64,000 nt of DNA from Hahnella aquatica (GCA_965194505.1 OZ239144.1:124001-188000), one strand, 5' to 3'; numbered from the stretch's first letter, positions 26,653 to 35,797 are shown. The notes: generated by a model from the letters alone, not told the origin. Translations and numbers: made by a program.

Positions 26653-27944
26653 GGCTGGCAGCGGGTGGCCGGAAAGACCAGTGAGAACTGGCTACCCTGG
26701 CCCACCGTGCTCTGAATGTCGAGGGTGGCCCCGTGTCGGGCACCAATGTGTTTCACGATGGCCAGGCCCAGGCCCGTACCGCCCGTGTCGCGTGAGCGGC
26801 CTTTGTCCACCCGATAAAAGCGCTCGGCCAGCCGCCCGAGGTGGTGGGCCTCGATTCCAGGGCCAGAGTCTTCAACGCTGAAGATGCCCTGTCCGTGGGC
26901 GTCTTCGGCCCAACGAATGCGAATGCGGCCGCCCTCTGGGGTGTAGCGAATGGCGTTGGTCACCAGGTTTCCGAAGGCGCTGGTGAGTTCAATGGCATCG
27001 CCCTGCAGTCGGGCGGTGCTGGCCGCATCGGTGTCGATCTGGTGCTGGCCTCGGCTCAACAGGGCTGCGTCGTTGGTCAGTTGGGCCAAGATGCTCGGCA
27101 TCTCCAGCCAACTTTCTTGTAGGGGCTTCTGGGCAGACTCGAGCCGCGAGAGGGTCAGCAGGTCGTCGATCAGGCGTTGCATGCGTTGGGTCTGTCCGGC
27201 CATGGTGCCCAGGACTTCTGCCGTTTGGGCCGCAGACAAGGGCAGCTCCTGCATGGTCTCGAGAAAGCCCGCCAGCACGGTCAGGGGTGTCTTCAACTCA
27301 TGGGAGACATTGGCCACGAAGTCGCGCCGGGTGGTTTCCAAGCGCTCGATGGCCGTGACATCTCGGGTGAGCAGCAGCCGCTCCTCGGCACCATAGGGCA
27401 CGAGCTGCACCTGCAGTACGCGGTCGGTGGTGGGCACGCCTTGCAGAATCACAGGGTTGTCCCAGGCCTGGCGCTCGAGGTAGGCGGCAAAGGCCGGGTG
27501 GCGCAGCAGGTTCAGAATGCTGCGGCCCTGGTCGGTGGGCAGGCGCAGGCTCAGGTGCTGCGCGGCCCGCCGGCTCGCATAATTGATCTGGTTGTGGGCA
27601 TCGAGCGCCACCACGCCATCGGGCATGGCCTCGGTGGCACTTCGAAAGCTGGTGAGCGCAGCCGAGAGCTGGCTCTGCTGCCGCTCATACGACTTCGCAA
27701 GCCGGTAAATGGCGGAATACAGCACATCCCAGGTGCCGAGCCCGTTGGGGGTCTTGTTGAGCTTGAAGTCATCAAGCCACCGGGTCATCTTATGCAGGTG
27801 CCAGAGCTGAAACCCGATCCAAATGATCAGGCTCACCACAAAGCTCGTCAGGGCAGCCTTCGGGCCGGCCACCAACCAGGCGCAGAAGCACAGCAGGCCA
27901 ATCAGGCCCAGGGTCATGCCCACGCGAATCCAGAGGCTTGTCAT
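26613..27944 (-). CDS. phoR: Phosphate-regulon sensor histidine kinase
   Basis: A 443-residue histidine kinase with two N-terminal membrane helices (about 8-50), a PAS domain (about 95-200), the phospho-accepting His 215 in FVANVSHELKTPL, and an ATPase domain with N-box NLVTNAIRYTPEGG, VEDSGPGIE and GGTGLGLAIVKHI. It senses phosphate limitation through the Pst system and phosphorylates PhoB, encoded upstream. Start ATG 27944 gives MTSLWIRVGM. The last 13 codons overlap the end of the 22666-26652 gene. Confidence 0.92.
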   Translation of the reverse strand: MTSLWIRVGMTLGLIGLLCFCAWLVAGPKAALTSFVVSLIIWIGFQLWHLHKMTRWLDDFKLNKTPNGLGTWDVLYSAIYRLAKSYERQQSQLSAALTSFRSATEAMPDGVVALDAHNQINYASRRAAQHLSLRLPTDQGRSILNLLRHPAFAAYLERQAWDNPVILQGVPTTDRVLQVQLVPYGAEERLLLTRDVTAIERLETTRRDFVANVSHELKTPLTVLAGFLETMQELPLSAAQTAEVLGTMAGQTQRMQRLIDDLLTLSRLESAQKPLQESWLEMPSILAQLTNDAALLSRGQHQIDTDAASTARLQGDAIELTSAFGNLVTNAIRYTPEGGRIRIRWAEDAHGQGIFSVEDSGPGIEAHHLGRLAERFYRVDKGRSRDTGGTGLGLAIVKHIGARHGATLDIQSTVGQGSQFSLVFPATRCQPQTSTRSMPPLLA

Positions 27945-28079
27945 CCCGTCATTCTGCCTGCCTGGACAGACAAGCAAGGTGGGTCCACGAGGGTGATGGG
28001 CTCACCGCACAGGGAGACTCTTGGGGTCACTGCGAGATTCGCTGCTGGATGGGCGGGGGTTGGCCGCCCGCGTCGCTGC

Positions 28080-28787
28080 TTAGGCTGCGCTCGGCTTGGC
28101 CGTGAATCGGTAGCCGCTGCCGCGCACCGTTTCCACATGCCGGTCGTGGCCGGTGGGGGAGAGCGACTGCCGAAGGCGCCGGATGTGCACATCCACCGTG
28201 CGCTCCTCCACAAACACGTGGTCGCCCCAGACCTGATCCAGCAGCTGGCCGCGGCTGTGCACCCGCTCGGGGTGGGTCATGAAGAAGTGCAGCAGCCGAA
28301 ACTCGGTGGGGCCCAAGTCCAGGGCCTGCTCATGGCCGGCCACCCGGTGGGTGAGAGGGTCGAGCGAGAGGCCGCAGATGTTCACCGTCTCTTCGGTCAG
28401 CTGGGGTGCCCGCCGCCGCATCACGGCCTTGATGCGGGCCATGAGCTCCTTTGGCGAGAAGGGCTTGGTCATGTAGTCGTCTGCGCCGCTCTCCAGGCCT
28501 TCGACCTTGTCGCCCTCTTCGGAGCGGGCCGTGAGCATGATGATGGGCACATCCCGGGTGCGCTCGTCGCTGCGCAGCTTCTTGGCGAATTGCACGCCGC
28601 TCGAACCTGGCAGCATCCAGTCGAGCAGAATCAAATCCGGCTGCTCAGCCCGAATCAGGGTTTCCGCTTGAATGGAGTCCGCCGCCCGTAAAACCTTATA
28701 CCCTGCAAAGCTTAGGTTTACTGCCACCAGCTCTGCAATGGCGGGTTCATCCTCCACGACTAGAATGGTTGTGGCCATTGTGGCCAT
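28080..28787 (-). CDS. phoB: Phosphate-regulon response regulator
   Basis: A 235-residue OmpR-family regulator: receiver domain with phospho-acceptor Asp 56 (LILLDWMLPG) and Lys 108 (YMTKPF), then a winged helix with DVHIRRLRQSL. It activates pho-box promoters. I chose ATG 28787, preceded by GGGA at 8 bases; ATG 28778 is also in frame. phoR follows after 135 bp. No phoU or pst genes are near. Confidence 0.93.
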   Translation of the reverse strand: MATMATTILVVEDEPAIAELVAVNLSFAGYKVLRAADSIQAETLIRAEQPDLILLDWMLPGSSGVQFAKKLRSDERTRDVPIIMLTARSEEGDKVEGLESGADDYMTKPFSPKELMARIKAVMRRRAPQLTEETVNICGLSLDPLTHRVAGHEQALDLGPTEFRLLHFFMTHPERVHSRGQLLDQVWGDHVFVEERTVDVHIRRLRQSLSPTGHDRHVETVRGSGYRFTAKPSAA

Positions 28788-28815
28788 GAATGTATTCCCA
28801 AAAGATGACAAGTCA

Positions 28816-29328
28816 ATGACAACACAAGTGCCCCCCTACGACAGCCGTCTCGCGGTGGAGCCCCCATCCTCGATCATCGTCCATGCCCAGTCCAAGCAAT
28901 TGGAACTGGTCTTTGCAGGCACGTCGCACCGCATCAGTTTTGAGCTCATGCGGGTCTACAGCCCCTCGGCCGAGGTGCAGGGCCACGGGCCTGGGCAGGA
29001 AGTGCTCCAGGTCGGCAAGCGGGATGTGGGCATCAAGGCGCTCGAGCCCGTGGGCCTCTACGCGGTCAAGCCCGTGTTCACCGATGGCCATGAATCGGGC
29101 ATTTTTTCCTGGGGCTACCTGCAGTGGCTCTGTAGCCACCAGGATGGTCTCTGGGCAGACTACCTGGGTCGGCTCGAAGCCGCAGGCGCATCCCGAGACC
29201 CGGACCCCAATGCCCCGCCCACGCCATCGGCCTCTGGCTGTGCGGGCAAGTCGGTTGCATCAACTGGCGCCGCGGCCCCCAAGGCGCCTGCGACTGCAGG
29301 CACCCAGGTCAAGATCGAGACCCTCTGA
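28816..29328 (+). CDS. DUF971-domain protein
   Basis: A 170-residue protein whose first 120 residues form a DUF971 domain (also called gamma-butyrobetaine hydroxylase-like N-terminal domain), with ISFELMRVYSPSAEV and VGLYAVKPVFTDGHESGIFSW. The tail is rich in Ala, Pro and Ser and is probably disordered. The start is ATG 28816, 28 bases from the divergent phoB. Its stop overlaps the ubiE start by one base, as is usual in Burkholderiales, which hints at a link to ubiquinone synthesis, but no activity is proven. Confidence 0.85.
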   Translation: MTTQVPPYDSRLAVEPPSSIIVHAQSKQLELVFAGTSHRISFELMRVYSPSAEVQGHGPGQEVLQVGKRDVGIKALEPVGLYAVKPVFTDGHESGIFSWGYLQWLCSHQDGLWADYLGRLEAAGASRDPDPNAPPTPSASGCAGKSVASTGAAAPKAPATAGTQVKIETL

Positions 29329-30059
29329 TGTCGAGCACCCACTTCGGCTTCCGAACCGTGCCCGAGGCTGACAAGGCCCGGCATGTCCGCCAGGTTTTCG
29401 ATTCCGTGGCCGAGCGCTACGACCTCATGAACGACCTCATGTCGATGGGCCTGCACCGGCTCTGGAAGGCCTGGACCCTCGCCCAGGCCCACCTGCGCGA
29501 GGGGCATCAGGTGCTCGATGTGGCCAGTGGCACCGGTGATCTCGCCCTGGCCATGGCGCCCAAGGTGGGCCTCACCGGCCGGGTGGTCATGACCGACATC
29601 AACGCCGAAATGCTCGGCCGTGGCCGCGACCGCCTCCTCAATGCGGGCCATCGCGTGCAGGCCATGGTCTGTGATGCGGAGGCCTTGCCATTTGCAAACG
29701 AACAGTTCGACCGCGTGACCCTGGCCTTTGGCCTTCGCAACATGACCCACAAAGAGCAAGCACTCGCTCAGATTCTTCGGGTGCTCAAGCCCGGCGGCAA
29801 ACTGCTGGTCTTGGAGTTTTCCCATGTGGCCAAGCCGCTTGAAAAGGCCTACGATTTTTATTCGTTCAAGGTATTGCCCTGGCTGGGTGCGAAGATCACC
29901 CACGACGCCGACAGTTATCGGTATCTTGCGGAATCTATTCGCATGCACCCGGGTCCAATGGAACTCGCGGAGATGATGCGCAGCGTTGGCTTCGGGGTGG
30001 TGCGCCACAGCCAGCACACCGGTGGTGTGGTGGCCCTGCACCAGGCCGTGAAGGTGTAA
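29328..30059 (+). CDS. ubiE: Ubiquinone/menaquinone C-methyltransferase
   Basis: A 243-residue SAM methyltransferase that C-methylates the demethoxyquinol ring. Motifs FDSVAERYDLMNDLMSMGLHRLWK (N-terminal signature), DVASGTGDLA for SAM, and FGLRNMTHKEQAL are present. It overlaps the preceding DUF971 gene by one base. Confidence 0.97.
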   Translation: MSSTHFGFRTVPEADKARHVRQVFDSVAERYDLMNDLMSMGLHRLWKAWTLAQAHLREGHQVLDVASGTGDLALAMAPKVGLTGRVVMTDINAEMLGRGRDRLLNAGHRVQAMVCDAEALPFANEQFDRVTLAFGLRNMTHKEQALAQILRVLKPGGKLLVLEFSHVAKPLEKAYDFYSFKVLPWLGAKITHDADSYRYLAESIRMHPGPMELAEMMRSVGFGVVRHSQHTGGVVALHQAVKV

Positions 30060-30120
30060 CGAGGTTCAACGAGGTTTCACGACGAAAAAAGATTCACGAA
30101 ATTCAAGGAGGAGTGTCGAA

Positions 30121-31101
30121 ATGGTTGCATCCATGCAGCAAGCAGTGAGCAAGGGCCTTCAGCGCCTGTCGGCCGTGGGCCTTTCGGTGATCATGGCATT
30201 TGCCCTTCTGGGTGTTGCGCCCATGGCCGAGGCCAAGCGGATGGGCGGCGGTGGCTCCATCGGTCGCCAGGCCATGCCGCCCTCCAAGCCCGCACCCGCT
30301 CAGGCCACGCCTGCGCCGGCCCAGGCATCGCCCACCAAGGCCGGTGCCGCCCCCGCAGGCGCAGCTGCCGCGCCGGCTCGCAGCAGCTGGATGGGCCCCC
30401 TGGCCGGTCTGGCCGCAGGCCTTGGCCTGGCTGCCCTGGCCTCTCACCTGGGCCTGGGCGAGGAACTCATGAGCATGATGCTCATGGTGCTGCTCGCCGT
30501 GGTGGCCTTCGTGGTCATTCGCATGCTCTTCTTCCGTCGCCCCGCTCAGCCCGTGCCAGCCGGTGTGGGCGCAGGCATGGGCCAGGGTGGTAACGCCATG
30601 TTCCGCGGTGGCTTTGACCAGTCCAATACGTCCAACGCAGGTGCGCCCGCCAGTGCACCCAACAGTGGTCTGGGCGGCTGGGGTCAGCCCGTGGCGGCGC
30701 CCCCCGAAGTGGAGCAGCCCAGTGCGGCCGAGGTCGAGCAGTTTCTCTCGGTGGCCAAGGGTCAGTTCACGAGCCTTCAAAAGCTTTGGGACACCGGCGA
30801 CATCGCGCAGATCCAAGGCTTCTGCACCCCGGCCATGGCCGCCGAGCTCGCCAAGCAGCTTGGCGATCGGGCCGACGCAGCCAATCAGACCAGCGTGGTC
30901 AACCTCGAAGCCGAGTGGCTGGGCCTGTCCCACACCACGGACGACGATGGCCATGCGGTCGAAGAAGTGCTCATTGGCTTTGGTGGCCTCATTCGTGAGT
31001 CCGCTGATGGCGCAGCCGAGCCCTTCCATGAGGTCTGGACGCTGCACAAGCGCCGCGACAACAGCACGGGCTGGCTGCTCGCGGGCATCACGCAGCAGTA
31101 A
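30121..31101 (+). CDS. Tim44-like domain protein
   Basis: A 326-residue protein with an N-terminal signal sequence (LSVIMAFALLGVAPMAEA), a low-complexity Ala/Pro segment (about 50-85), one or two membrane helices (about 88-140), a glycine-rich linker, and a C-terminal Tim44-like domain (about 200-326) with EVEQFLSVAKGQFTSLQKLWDTGD. A GGAGGAG site lies just upstream. It stands between ubiE and ubiJ as in relatives. Its role in bacteria is not settled. Confidence 0.85.
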   Translation: MVASMQQAVSKGLQRLSAVGLSVIMAFALLGVAPMAEAKRMGGGGSIGRQAMPPSKPAPAQATPAPAQASPTKAGAAPAGAAAAPARSSWMGPLAGLAAGLGLAALASHLGLGEELMSMMLMVLLAVVAFVVIRMLFFRRPAQPVPAGVGAGMGQGGNAMFRGGFDQSNTSNAGAPASAPNSGLGGWGQPVAAPPEVEQPSAAEVEQFLSVAKGQFTSLQKLWDTGDIAQIQGFCTPAMAAELAKQLGDRADAANQTSVVNLEAEWLGLSHTTDDDGHAVEEVLIGFGGLIRESADGAAEPFHEVWTLHKRRDNSTGWLLAGITQQ

Positions 31102-31112
31102 GTTCGGGGCGC

Positions 31113-31676
31113 ATGGATCTCCTCACGGGCCTCAATTTCGCCATCGAGCGAGATGAGGCCCTCCATGAGCAGCTCAAAGGTCTGGCGGGCCGCCGTGTGG
31201 CGGTTCGTTTCTTGGTGCCAGGCCCTTGGGATGGTCAAACCTTGGAGTGGGTCTTTGCTGCCGATGGCCTGTTGGAATCGGTGGCCCGCGCCCGATCGGC
31301 TGAGGGCCTCGCGGTGGCACCGGATGTCACCCTGGGTCTCACCTCTGAATTCTTTGGCTCGGCCATCACCCAGGTCGTCTCGGGCAGGCCCACCGCTGCG
31401 AGCAGCTTCAAGGGAGTGCGCATCGAGGGCGATGCCGCCGTGGCCGAACAACTCGGGCCCCTGCTGGCCGTGTTCAAGGAACGCCTAGACCCCGTACGCC
31501 TGTTGATTGCCCGCTCACCGGCTGCGAGCATGGCCAAGCAGGCCATCGACTACGCCATTCACGATGCGGGCTGGGTGCTCACCCGCGAGGAGTTCGAGCC
31601 ACACACCAAGGCGGTTCGCAGCCTGCGAGACGCCATCGACCGCCTCGACAAAAGACTAGACGCCGTCGGCCACTAG
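31113..31676 (+). CDS. ubiJ: SCP2-domain ubiquinone biosynthesis accessory protein
   Basis: A 187-residue protein with an SCP2 lipid-binding fold and a C-terminal coiled helix ending RDAIDRLDKRLDAV, matching UbiJ, which binds lipid intermediates for the aerobic Ubi complex. In relatives ubiB follows; here a leftward DUF2189 gene does instead, and the two 3' ends overlap by 21 bp. Confidence 0.85.
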   Translation: MDLLTGLNFAIERDEALHEQLKGLAGRRVAVRFLVPGPWDGQTLEWVFAADGLLESVARARSAEGLAVAPDVTLGLTSEFFGSAITQVVSGRPTAASSFKGVRIEGDAAVAEQLGPLLAVFKERLDPVRLLIARSPAASMAKQAIDYAIHDAGWVLTREEFEPHTKAVRSLRDAIDRLDKRLDAVGH

Positions 31677-32399
31677 GCCTTTGTAGGCGCGCCAGGTGGC
31701 ATGGCCCACCCAGGGCGCCGTGATCACCAGCAGCGGCATGAAAACGAATAGGCTTGTGCCAATGAGGGCCACAATGAGCAGGCCCCAGACCAGGCAGGTC
31801 ATGGGGTTGGCCCACAGGGCCCGCGCACTTGTGAAAACGGCCTCGAGGGTATCCGCCCCGCGGTCGAGCAGCAGCGGCACCGAGACCACCGACATTGCAA
31901 AAACCAGGCTCGCAAACACGGCCCCCACACCGAGCCACACCAGCAAGAATTCCAGATTCCGCTCCGACACAATCTGGCTCAGCATGCTCTGAAGGGTGGG
32001 GTAGTCGTGTGCGGCAAACAGGGCGAAAAGCACCACCGACACCCGAGCCCAGACCACCATGAAGAAGGTCAGCATGGCGGCAAAGAAGGCAATCGATTTC
32101 CAGTTCCGAAACCAGGCCGTCCAGCTCTTGATCAGGCTCAAGGGTTCGCCACGTTCCCGCTGGCGCGAGAGCTCATAAATGCCCGTGCAGATGAAGGGGC
32201 CCATCAGGAAGAAGCCTGCGGTCAGGCCCATGGTGGCCTGCCACAAGGTGCCGTAGACCATCACGATCGCGAATCCCATCACGGCAAAGCAGGCCCCGTA
32301 ATAGGTGCCCCGCATGCCGGTCTGCAGGAAGTCCCGCCAGCCTTGGGCCAGCCACTGAAACGCGCTGCCCATGGGCACATTGGAACGAATCTCGGTCAT
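31656..32399 (-). CDS. DUF2189 membrane protein
   Basis: A 247-residue integral-membrane protein with about six hydrophobic helices, of the DUF2189 family. FLMGPFICTGIYELSRQRERGE is the family's conserved core. Start ATG 32399 has a strong AGGGGGG site upstream; the longer open frame extends into the neighbouring gene and is not coding. Function unknown. Confidence 0.85.
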   Translation of the reverse strand: MTEIRSNVPMGSAFQWLAQGWRDFLQTGMRGTYYGACFAVMGFAIVMVYGTLWQATMGLTAGFFLMGPFICTGIYELSRQRERGEPLSLIKSWTAWFRNWKSIAFFAAMLTFFMVVWARVSVVLFALFAAHDYPTLQSMLSQIVSERNLEFLLVWLGVGAVFASLVFAMSVVSVPLLLDRGADTLEAVFTSARALWANPMTCLVWGLLIVALIGTSLFVFMPLLVITAPWVGHATWRAYKGLVADGV

Positions 32400-32427
32400 C
32401 TCAGCCCCCCTTTTATATGGTGTGTTC

Positions 32428-33399
32428 TTATTTTTTGAGTGCGTCCTGCTCGGCATGCAAATACGCGCCGTGGGCATTGAGCCGATTGGCGGCTGAAAAC
32501 GCGGGCAGGTCTTTGAAGGCCGACCAGTCAATGCTGTCGTAGGCCTCTTCGAAGCTCTGCAGGTTGGCCACGGCCTGGGCCATCTGCTTGGAGAGGAAGT
32601 CGAGGTAACGGCGCGTGAGGTCGAGGTCTTTCTGCGGCTGATGTGAGATGGCCCCATGGCCTGGGATGGCCACCTTCGGCGGCTGCTCTGCCATGCGATC
32701 GAGTGCAGCAAGCCAGACACGCGGGTTGGCGCTGCCCACAAAGGGCACGCGGCCGGTGAAGAAGAGGTCGCCCGCGAAGACCACGCCCAGGTTGTCGACG
32801 CGCATCATGAGGTCGTCGGGTGCATGCGCCCCCAGACCATCGATGAGCGTGAAGCGGTGTCGGCCGAGTTGGAAGGTCTCGTTCTGGCCCGGAGCCACCT
32901 TGGCCTTGCGTGCGGCGAGCACCAGTCGGGTGTCTTCACTCACCCAGGGGAAGAGGTCTTGTTGGCGCTGCGCGAGTCGGTTCTGGGTGTTGGCGTCTTT
33001 GAAGACCTGCTCGGCGTTGGGGTGGGCGATGATCTCCACACCGGGCCCCTGAAAGGCCTGGATGCCGTAGAAGTGGTCGGCATGGTAGTGGGAGACCACG
33101 ACCAGTTTCACCTTCTCGCCGCTGGCGTCTTCCAGGAGCTTGCGCATCTTGGCGCCCAGGGCGGGTGTGCCCAGGGTGTCGAAGACCACCAGGCCGGCAC
33201 CTGTGGCCACGGCCCCCGCATTGGAGATGAAGCCCGCGTTCGCGGCGCTCGCCTGGCCGGCCTGGCCGCGCACCACGTAGACATCCTGGCCGACCTTCTC
33301 GATGGCCATTGGGGGGAGGCCGTCGCTGGCGATGGCGCTCCCGATCAGCGCAGCGGCTGTGAGCAGGGTGACGAGGGTGTGTGTCATGGTGCTGATCAT
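32428..33399 (-). CDS. Periplasmic metallo-beta-lactamase-fold hydrolase
   Basis: A 323-residue protein with a signal peptide (cut near AIASDG) and a metallo-beta-lactamase fold. The metal motif is HYHADHFYG (HxHxDH), with GLGAHAPDD, FAGDLFF and IPGHG further on. It resembles the SoxH or quinoprotein-relay zinc hydrolase group rather than true beta-lactamases. Substrate unknown. A start 4 codons in (MTHTLV, 33387) is also possible. It lies 28 bases upstream of the DUF2189 gene on the same strand. Confidence 0.85.
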   Translation of the reverse strand: MISTMTHTLVTLLTAAALIGSAIASDGLPPMAIEKVGQDVYVVRGQAGQASAANAGFISNAGAVATGAGLVVFDTLGTPALGAKMRKLLEDASGEKVKLVVVSHYHADHFYGIQAFQGPGVEIIAHPNAEQVFKDANTQNRLAQRQQDLFPWVSEDTRLVLAARKAKVAPGQNETFQLGRHRFTLIDGLGAHAPDDLMMRVDNLGVVFAGDLFFTGRVPFVGSANPRVWLAALDRMAEQPPKVAIPGHGAISHQPQKDLDLTRRYLDFLSKQMAQAVANLQSFEEAYDSIDWSAFKDLPAFSAANRLNAHGAYLHAEQDALKK

Positions 33400-33447
33400 T
33401 CTGTGCCTTTATCTGGATCGATGCATGTTGCAGTGCGATGTATGGGC

Positions 33448-33594
33448 GGGTGATGTCCGAAACTCACCGTGGTCGCTGCGCTCCAACACGGCTCGTTCTC
33501 GAACATCACCCCCTTGGTCACCGCTCGGGCTTTGCATCAGACGGACTGGGAGCACCTGCGCCCGATGGCGAGGCATGTTGGAGCGAAGCGACCA
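33448..33594. repeat. Nested imperfect inverted repeats
   Basis: Two inverted repeats lie in the 235-bp non-coding gap 33400-33634. The inner pair is gggtgatgtccga (33448-33460) against tcgaacatcaccc (33499-33511), 12 of 13 matching. The outer pair is ggtcgctgcgctccaacacg (33471-33490) against 33574-33593, 18 of 20 matching as reverse complement. The arms interleave. This looks like a REP/BIME-type element or the remains of a small palindromic mobile unit. I see no gene in the gap. Confidence 0.65.
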
Positions 33595-33634
33595 TGCAGA
33601 GCCACGGGCGCAGCGCGACACCCCGCCTCACAAG

Positions 33635-34105
33635 TCAAACCCGGTGATAAGGGTGCCCGCTCCCAATCGACCACGCCCGGTATAACTGCTCCGCCAGCAG
33701 CACCCGCGCCATGCCATGCGGCAGCGTGAAGTCTGACAATCGTAAGAGCAGGCGTGCCTCCTTCTTCAGGCTCGCATCCAGCCCATCAGGCCCGCCAATC
33801 AAGAACACCACCGGGTCCATTTGCGTCCTCCAGTCCGAGAGCTGCTCGGCCAAGTCCTCGCTGGTCAGTCGCTGGCCATGCTCATCAAGTGCCACCACGC
33901 GCGCATGGGCTGGCATGGCAGCACGCAGGCGTTGCGCTTCGGCCGCCATCATCACGGGTGCACTTTTTCCGGTGGTGCGCGATTCCGCCTTCACCTCTTT
34001 CACGGCCAGGGCCAGGTCGGGCGGCATTCGACGACAGTAGTCGGCCACGGCTTCATTCACCCACGCGGGCTGTCGCGTGCCTACGGCAAGAATCGTCATC
34101 TGCAT
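33635..34105 (-). CDS. rlmH: 23S rRNA pseudouridine-1915 N3-methyltransferase
   Basis: A 156-residue SPOUT methyltransferase. The knot region FLIGGPDGLD and the C-terminal LLAEQLYRAWSIGSGHPYHR are diagnostic for RlmH, which modifies helix 69 of assembled 70S ribosomes. The last residue is Val where Glu is usual. It is divergent from the dehydrogenase at 34126, with 20 bases between the starts. The usual upstream neighbours nadD and rsfS are not present. Confidence 0.95.
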   Translation of the reverse strand: MQMTILAVGTRQPAWVNEAVADYCRRMPPDLALAVKEVKAESRTTGKSAPVMMAAEAQRLRAAMPAHARVVALDEHGQRLTSEDLAEQLSDWRTQMDPVVFLIGGPDGLDASLKKEARLLLRLSDFTLPHGMARVLLAEQLYRAWSIGSGHPYHRV

Positions 34106-34125
34106 GGACCAAGCATAATCAATGC

Positions 34126-35103
34126 ATGGACAAGCCCCTCATTCTGTTTCTCGACGACTACGAGCACCTCTTCGCGCATTCGCCAGAGGTCATGGCCTTC
34201 TCAGACCGCGCACGACTGGAGATTCACACTGAACCCCTTCGTGGTGAGGCCCTTGCTCAAGCGCTCCATCGGGCCACCGGCCTGGTGCTCATGCGAGACC
34301 GCACACCGGTGGGTGAACGCGAACTCGACATGGCTCCCCACCTGCAGTTCGTCATCTACACCGGCCTGCGCAACGCCCTGCTCGATGAGGCCGCCTGCAA
34401 GGCCCGTAACATTCCGGTCTTTAACACCGAGTTTGGTCCCACGAAGGCGAGCACCTGTGAGCTGACCTGGGCCCTCATTCTTGCGGCCACCAAGCGGCTG
34501 GAGCCGGGCTTTCTTGCCCTTCGCAACCCCGACGCCGGCTGGCGGGCGGGCCTGCACTACCCTGGTCTGTGCGACGTCTTAGAGGGCGAGACCTTGGGTC
34601 TCATTGGTCTGGGGCAGATTGGTGCCCGTGTGGCCAAGGTGGGTCAGGCCTTTGGCATGAGGGTGGTGACGTGGAGCCCGAACATGACGCCCGCCCGCGC
34701 GGCCGAGCACGGTGCCACCGCCGTCTCACTCGATGAACTGCTGGCCACTTCCAAGGTGGTGTCTTTGCACCTGGTGCTCTCGGCTGCGACCCGGTACCTG
34801 CTGCAGGCCAAGAACCTCTCTCAGATGCGACCCGACGCGGTGTTGGTGAACACCTCTCGCTCGGGATTGATCCATGAACAAGACCTTGCAGCAGCCTTGA
34901 AGGCGGGCCGTCCGGGCATGGCCGCGCTCGATGTCTTCGACGAAGAACCGCTGCCCGCGGATCACCCCTTCCGGCACATGCGCCAGGTCACGTTAAGCCC
35001 ACACCTGGGCTTTGTGGCCAACCCGGTCTATGACATTTTTGCCAAGACCGTGGCCCATCACCTCGAAGGCCTGCTCTCTTCAGGCGCAGCATCAAGGGGG
35101 TGA
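34126..35103 (+). CDS. D-2-hydroxyacid dehydrogenase family protein
   Basis: A 325-residue NAD(P)-dependent dehydrogenase of the formate/glycerate dehydrogenase superfamily. The dinucleotide loop GLIGLGQIGARVAK and the catalytic Arg (VNTSRSGL), Glu (DVFDEEPLP) and His (LSPHLGFV) are all present. The substrate cannot be read from sequence. Start ATG 34126 is chosen because the frame upstream is antisense to rlmH. Its 3' end overlaps bioY by 12 bp on the opposite strand. Confidence 0.88.
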   Translation: MDKPLILFLDDYEHLFAHSPEVMAFSDRARLEIHTEPLRGEALAQALHRATGLVLMRDRTPVGERELDMAPHLQFVIYTGLRNALLDEAACKARNIPVFNTEFGPTKASTCELTWALILAATKRLEPGFLALRNPDAGWRAGLHYPGLCDVLEGETLGLIGLGQIGARVAKVGQAFGMRVVTWSPNMTPARAAEHGATAVSLDELLATSKVVSLHLVLSAATRYLLQAKNLSQMRPDAVLVNTSRSGLIHEQDLAAALKAGRPGMAALDVFDEEPLPADHPFRHMRQVTLSPHLGFVANPVYDIFAKTVAHHLEGLLSSGAASRG

Positions 35104-35766
35104 GAGCCCCTCTGGCGTGGGGCCTGCTGGTGACTGCCGCCGCTCCATCAGAATTTCTCTGGACAACTGTCGGGCCAGCCACGCAGCAAAGCCGGCCTTG
35201 AGCAGGTCGCCTGGCAGAAAGGCCAGGCTCACCATGGCGGCAGCCTCAAGGGTCATGTCAGCGCGCCACGCCAGCCAGGGAATGCCAATGCAATAGATGC
35301 CGGGCACGCCACCGATCAGGCAGGCAACAAATGCCTTCTTTGCAAGGTGTGGGTGGCTCATCTGGGCCGAGGGGCCTGGCGGGTTTGCGGACGGAACCGG
35401 CGGTGGTGGCTGTCGGCCGAGCAGCAACCCAATGATCACGCTCACAAGCCAGGCGCCAATCACCCAGCCAAACAAAAAGCCTGCACTGGGGCCGAACAAC
35501 ACGCCAAGGCCACCGCGGCCACCCGACAAGAAGGGCGCGCCCAGGCACACCACAAACAAAAAGAGCAGCACGGCATAGGCCGCCTGCTTGGGCTTGAGAA
35601 AAAGACCGGCCAGCATCACGCCGAGCGTCTGCAGCGTGATGGGCACGCCTGCCAGAAAAGGCAGATCGAGTCGGGGTACCAGCCCAAAGACCGCGATCAT
35701 CGCGGCAAAGAGCGAGATGCGAACCAGGTCTCGGTGAGAGGCCATCGACGACGACTGCGGGGTCAT
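35092..35766 (-). CDS. bioY: Biotin transporter substrate-binding subunit
   Basis: A 224-residue membrane protein of the BioY (ECF S-component) family, with DLPFLAGVPITLQTLGVMLAGL and the glycine-rich GAPFLSGGRGGLGVLFGPSAGFL. A proline-rich insert of about 20 residues (PPPPVPSANPPGP) lies in the middle loop. No ECF ATPase or BioN is adjacent; single BioY proteins are known to work alone in some bacteria. A start 7 codons in is possible. Confidence 0.92.
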   Translation of the reverse strand: MTPQSSSMASHRDLVRISLFAAMIAVFGLVPRLDLPFLAGVPITLQTLGVMLAGLFLKPKQAAYAVLLFLFVVCLGAPFLSGGRGGLGVLFGPSAGFLFGWVIGAWLVSVIIGLLLGRQPPPPVPSANPPGPSAQMSHPHLAKKAFVACLIGGVPGIYCIGIPWLAWRADMTLEAAAMVSLAFLPGDLLKAGFAAWLARQLSREILMERRQSPAGPTPEGLSPP

Positions 35767-35797
35767 GTGCGCGAGGGGTGCATGGATGGTGGGTGCG

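Noticed and set aside
27177..28691. A 504-codon open frame on the plus strand across phoR and phoB
   Set aside because: Antisense to two genes with complete motifs; no ribosome site or domain of its own.
30058..30077. Two tandem copies of aacgaggtt before the Tim44-like gene
   Set aside because: Only two short copies; probably chance or slippage, with no sign of function.
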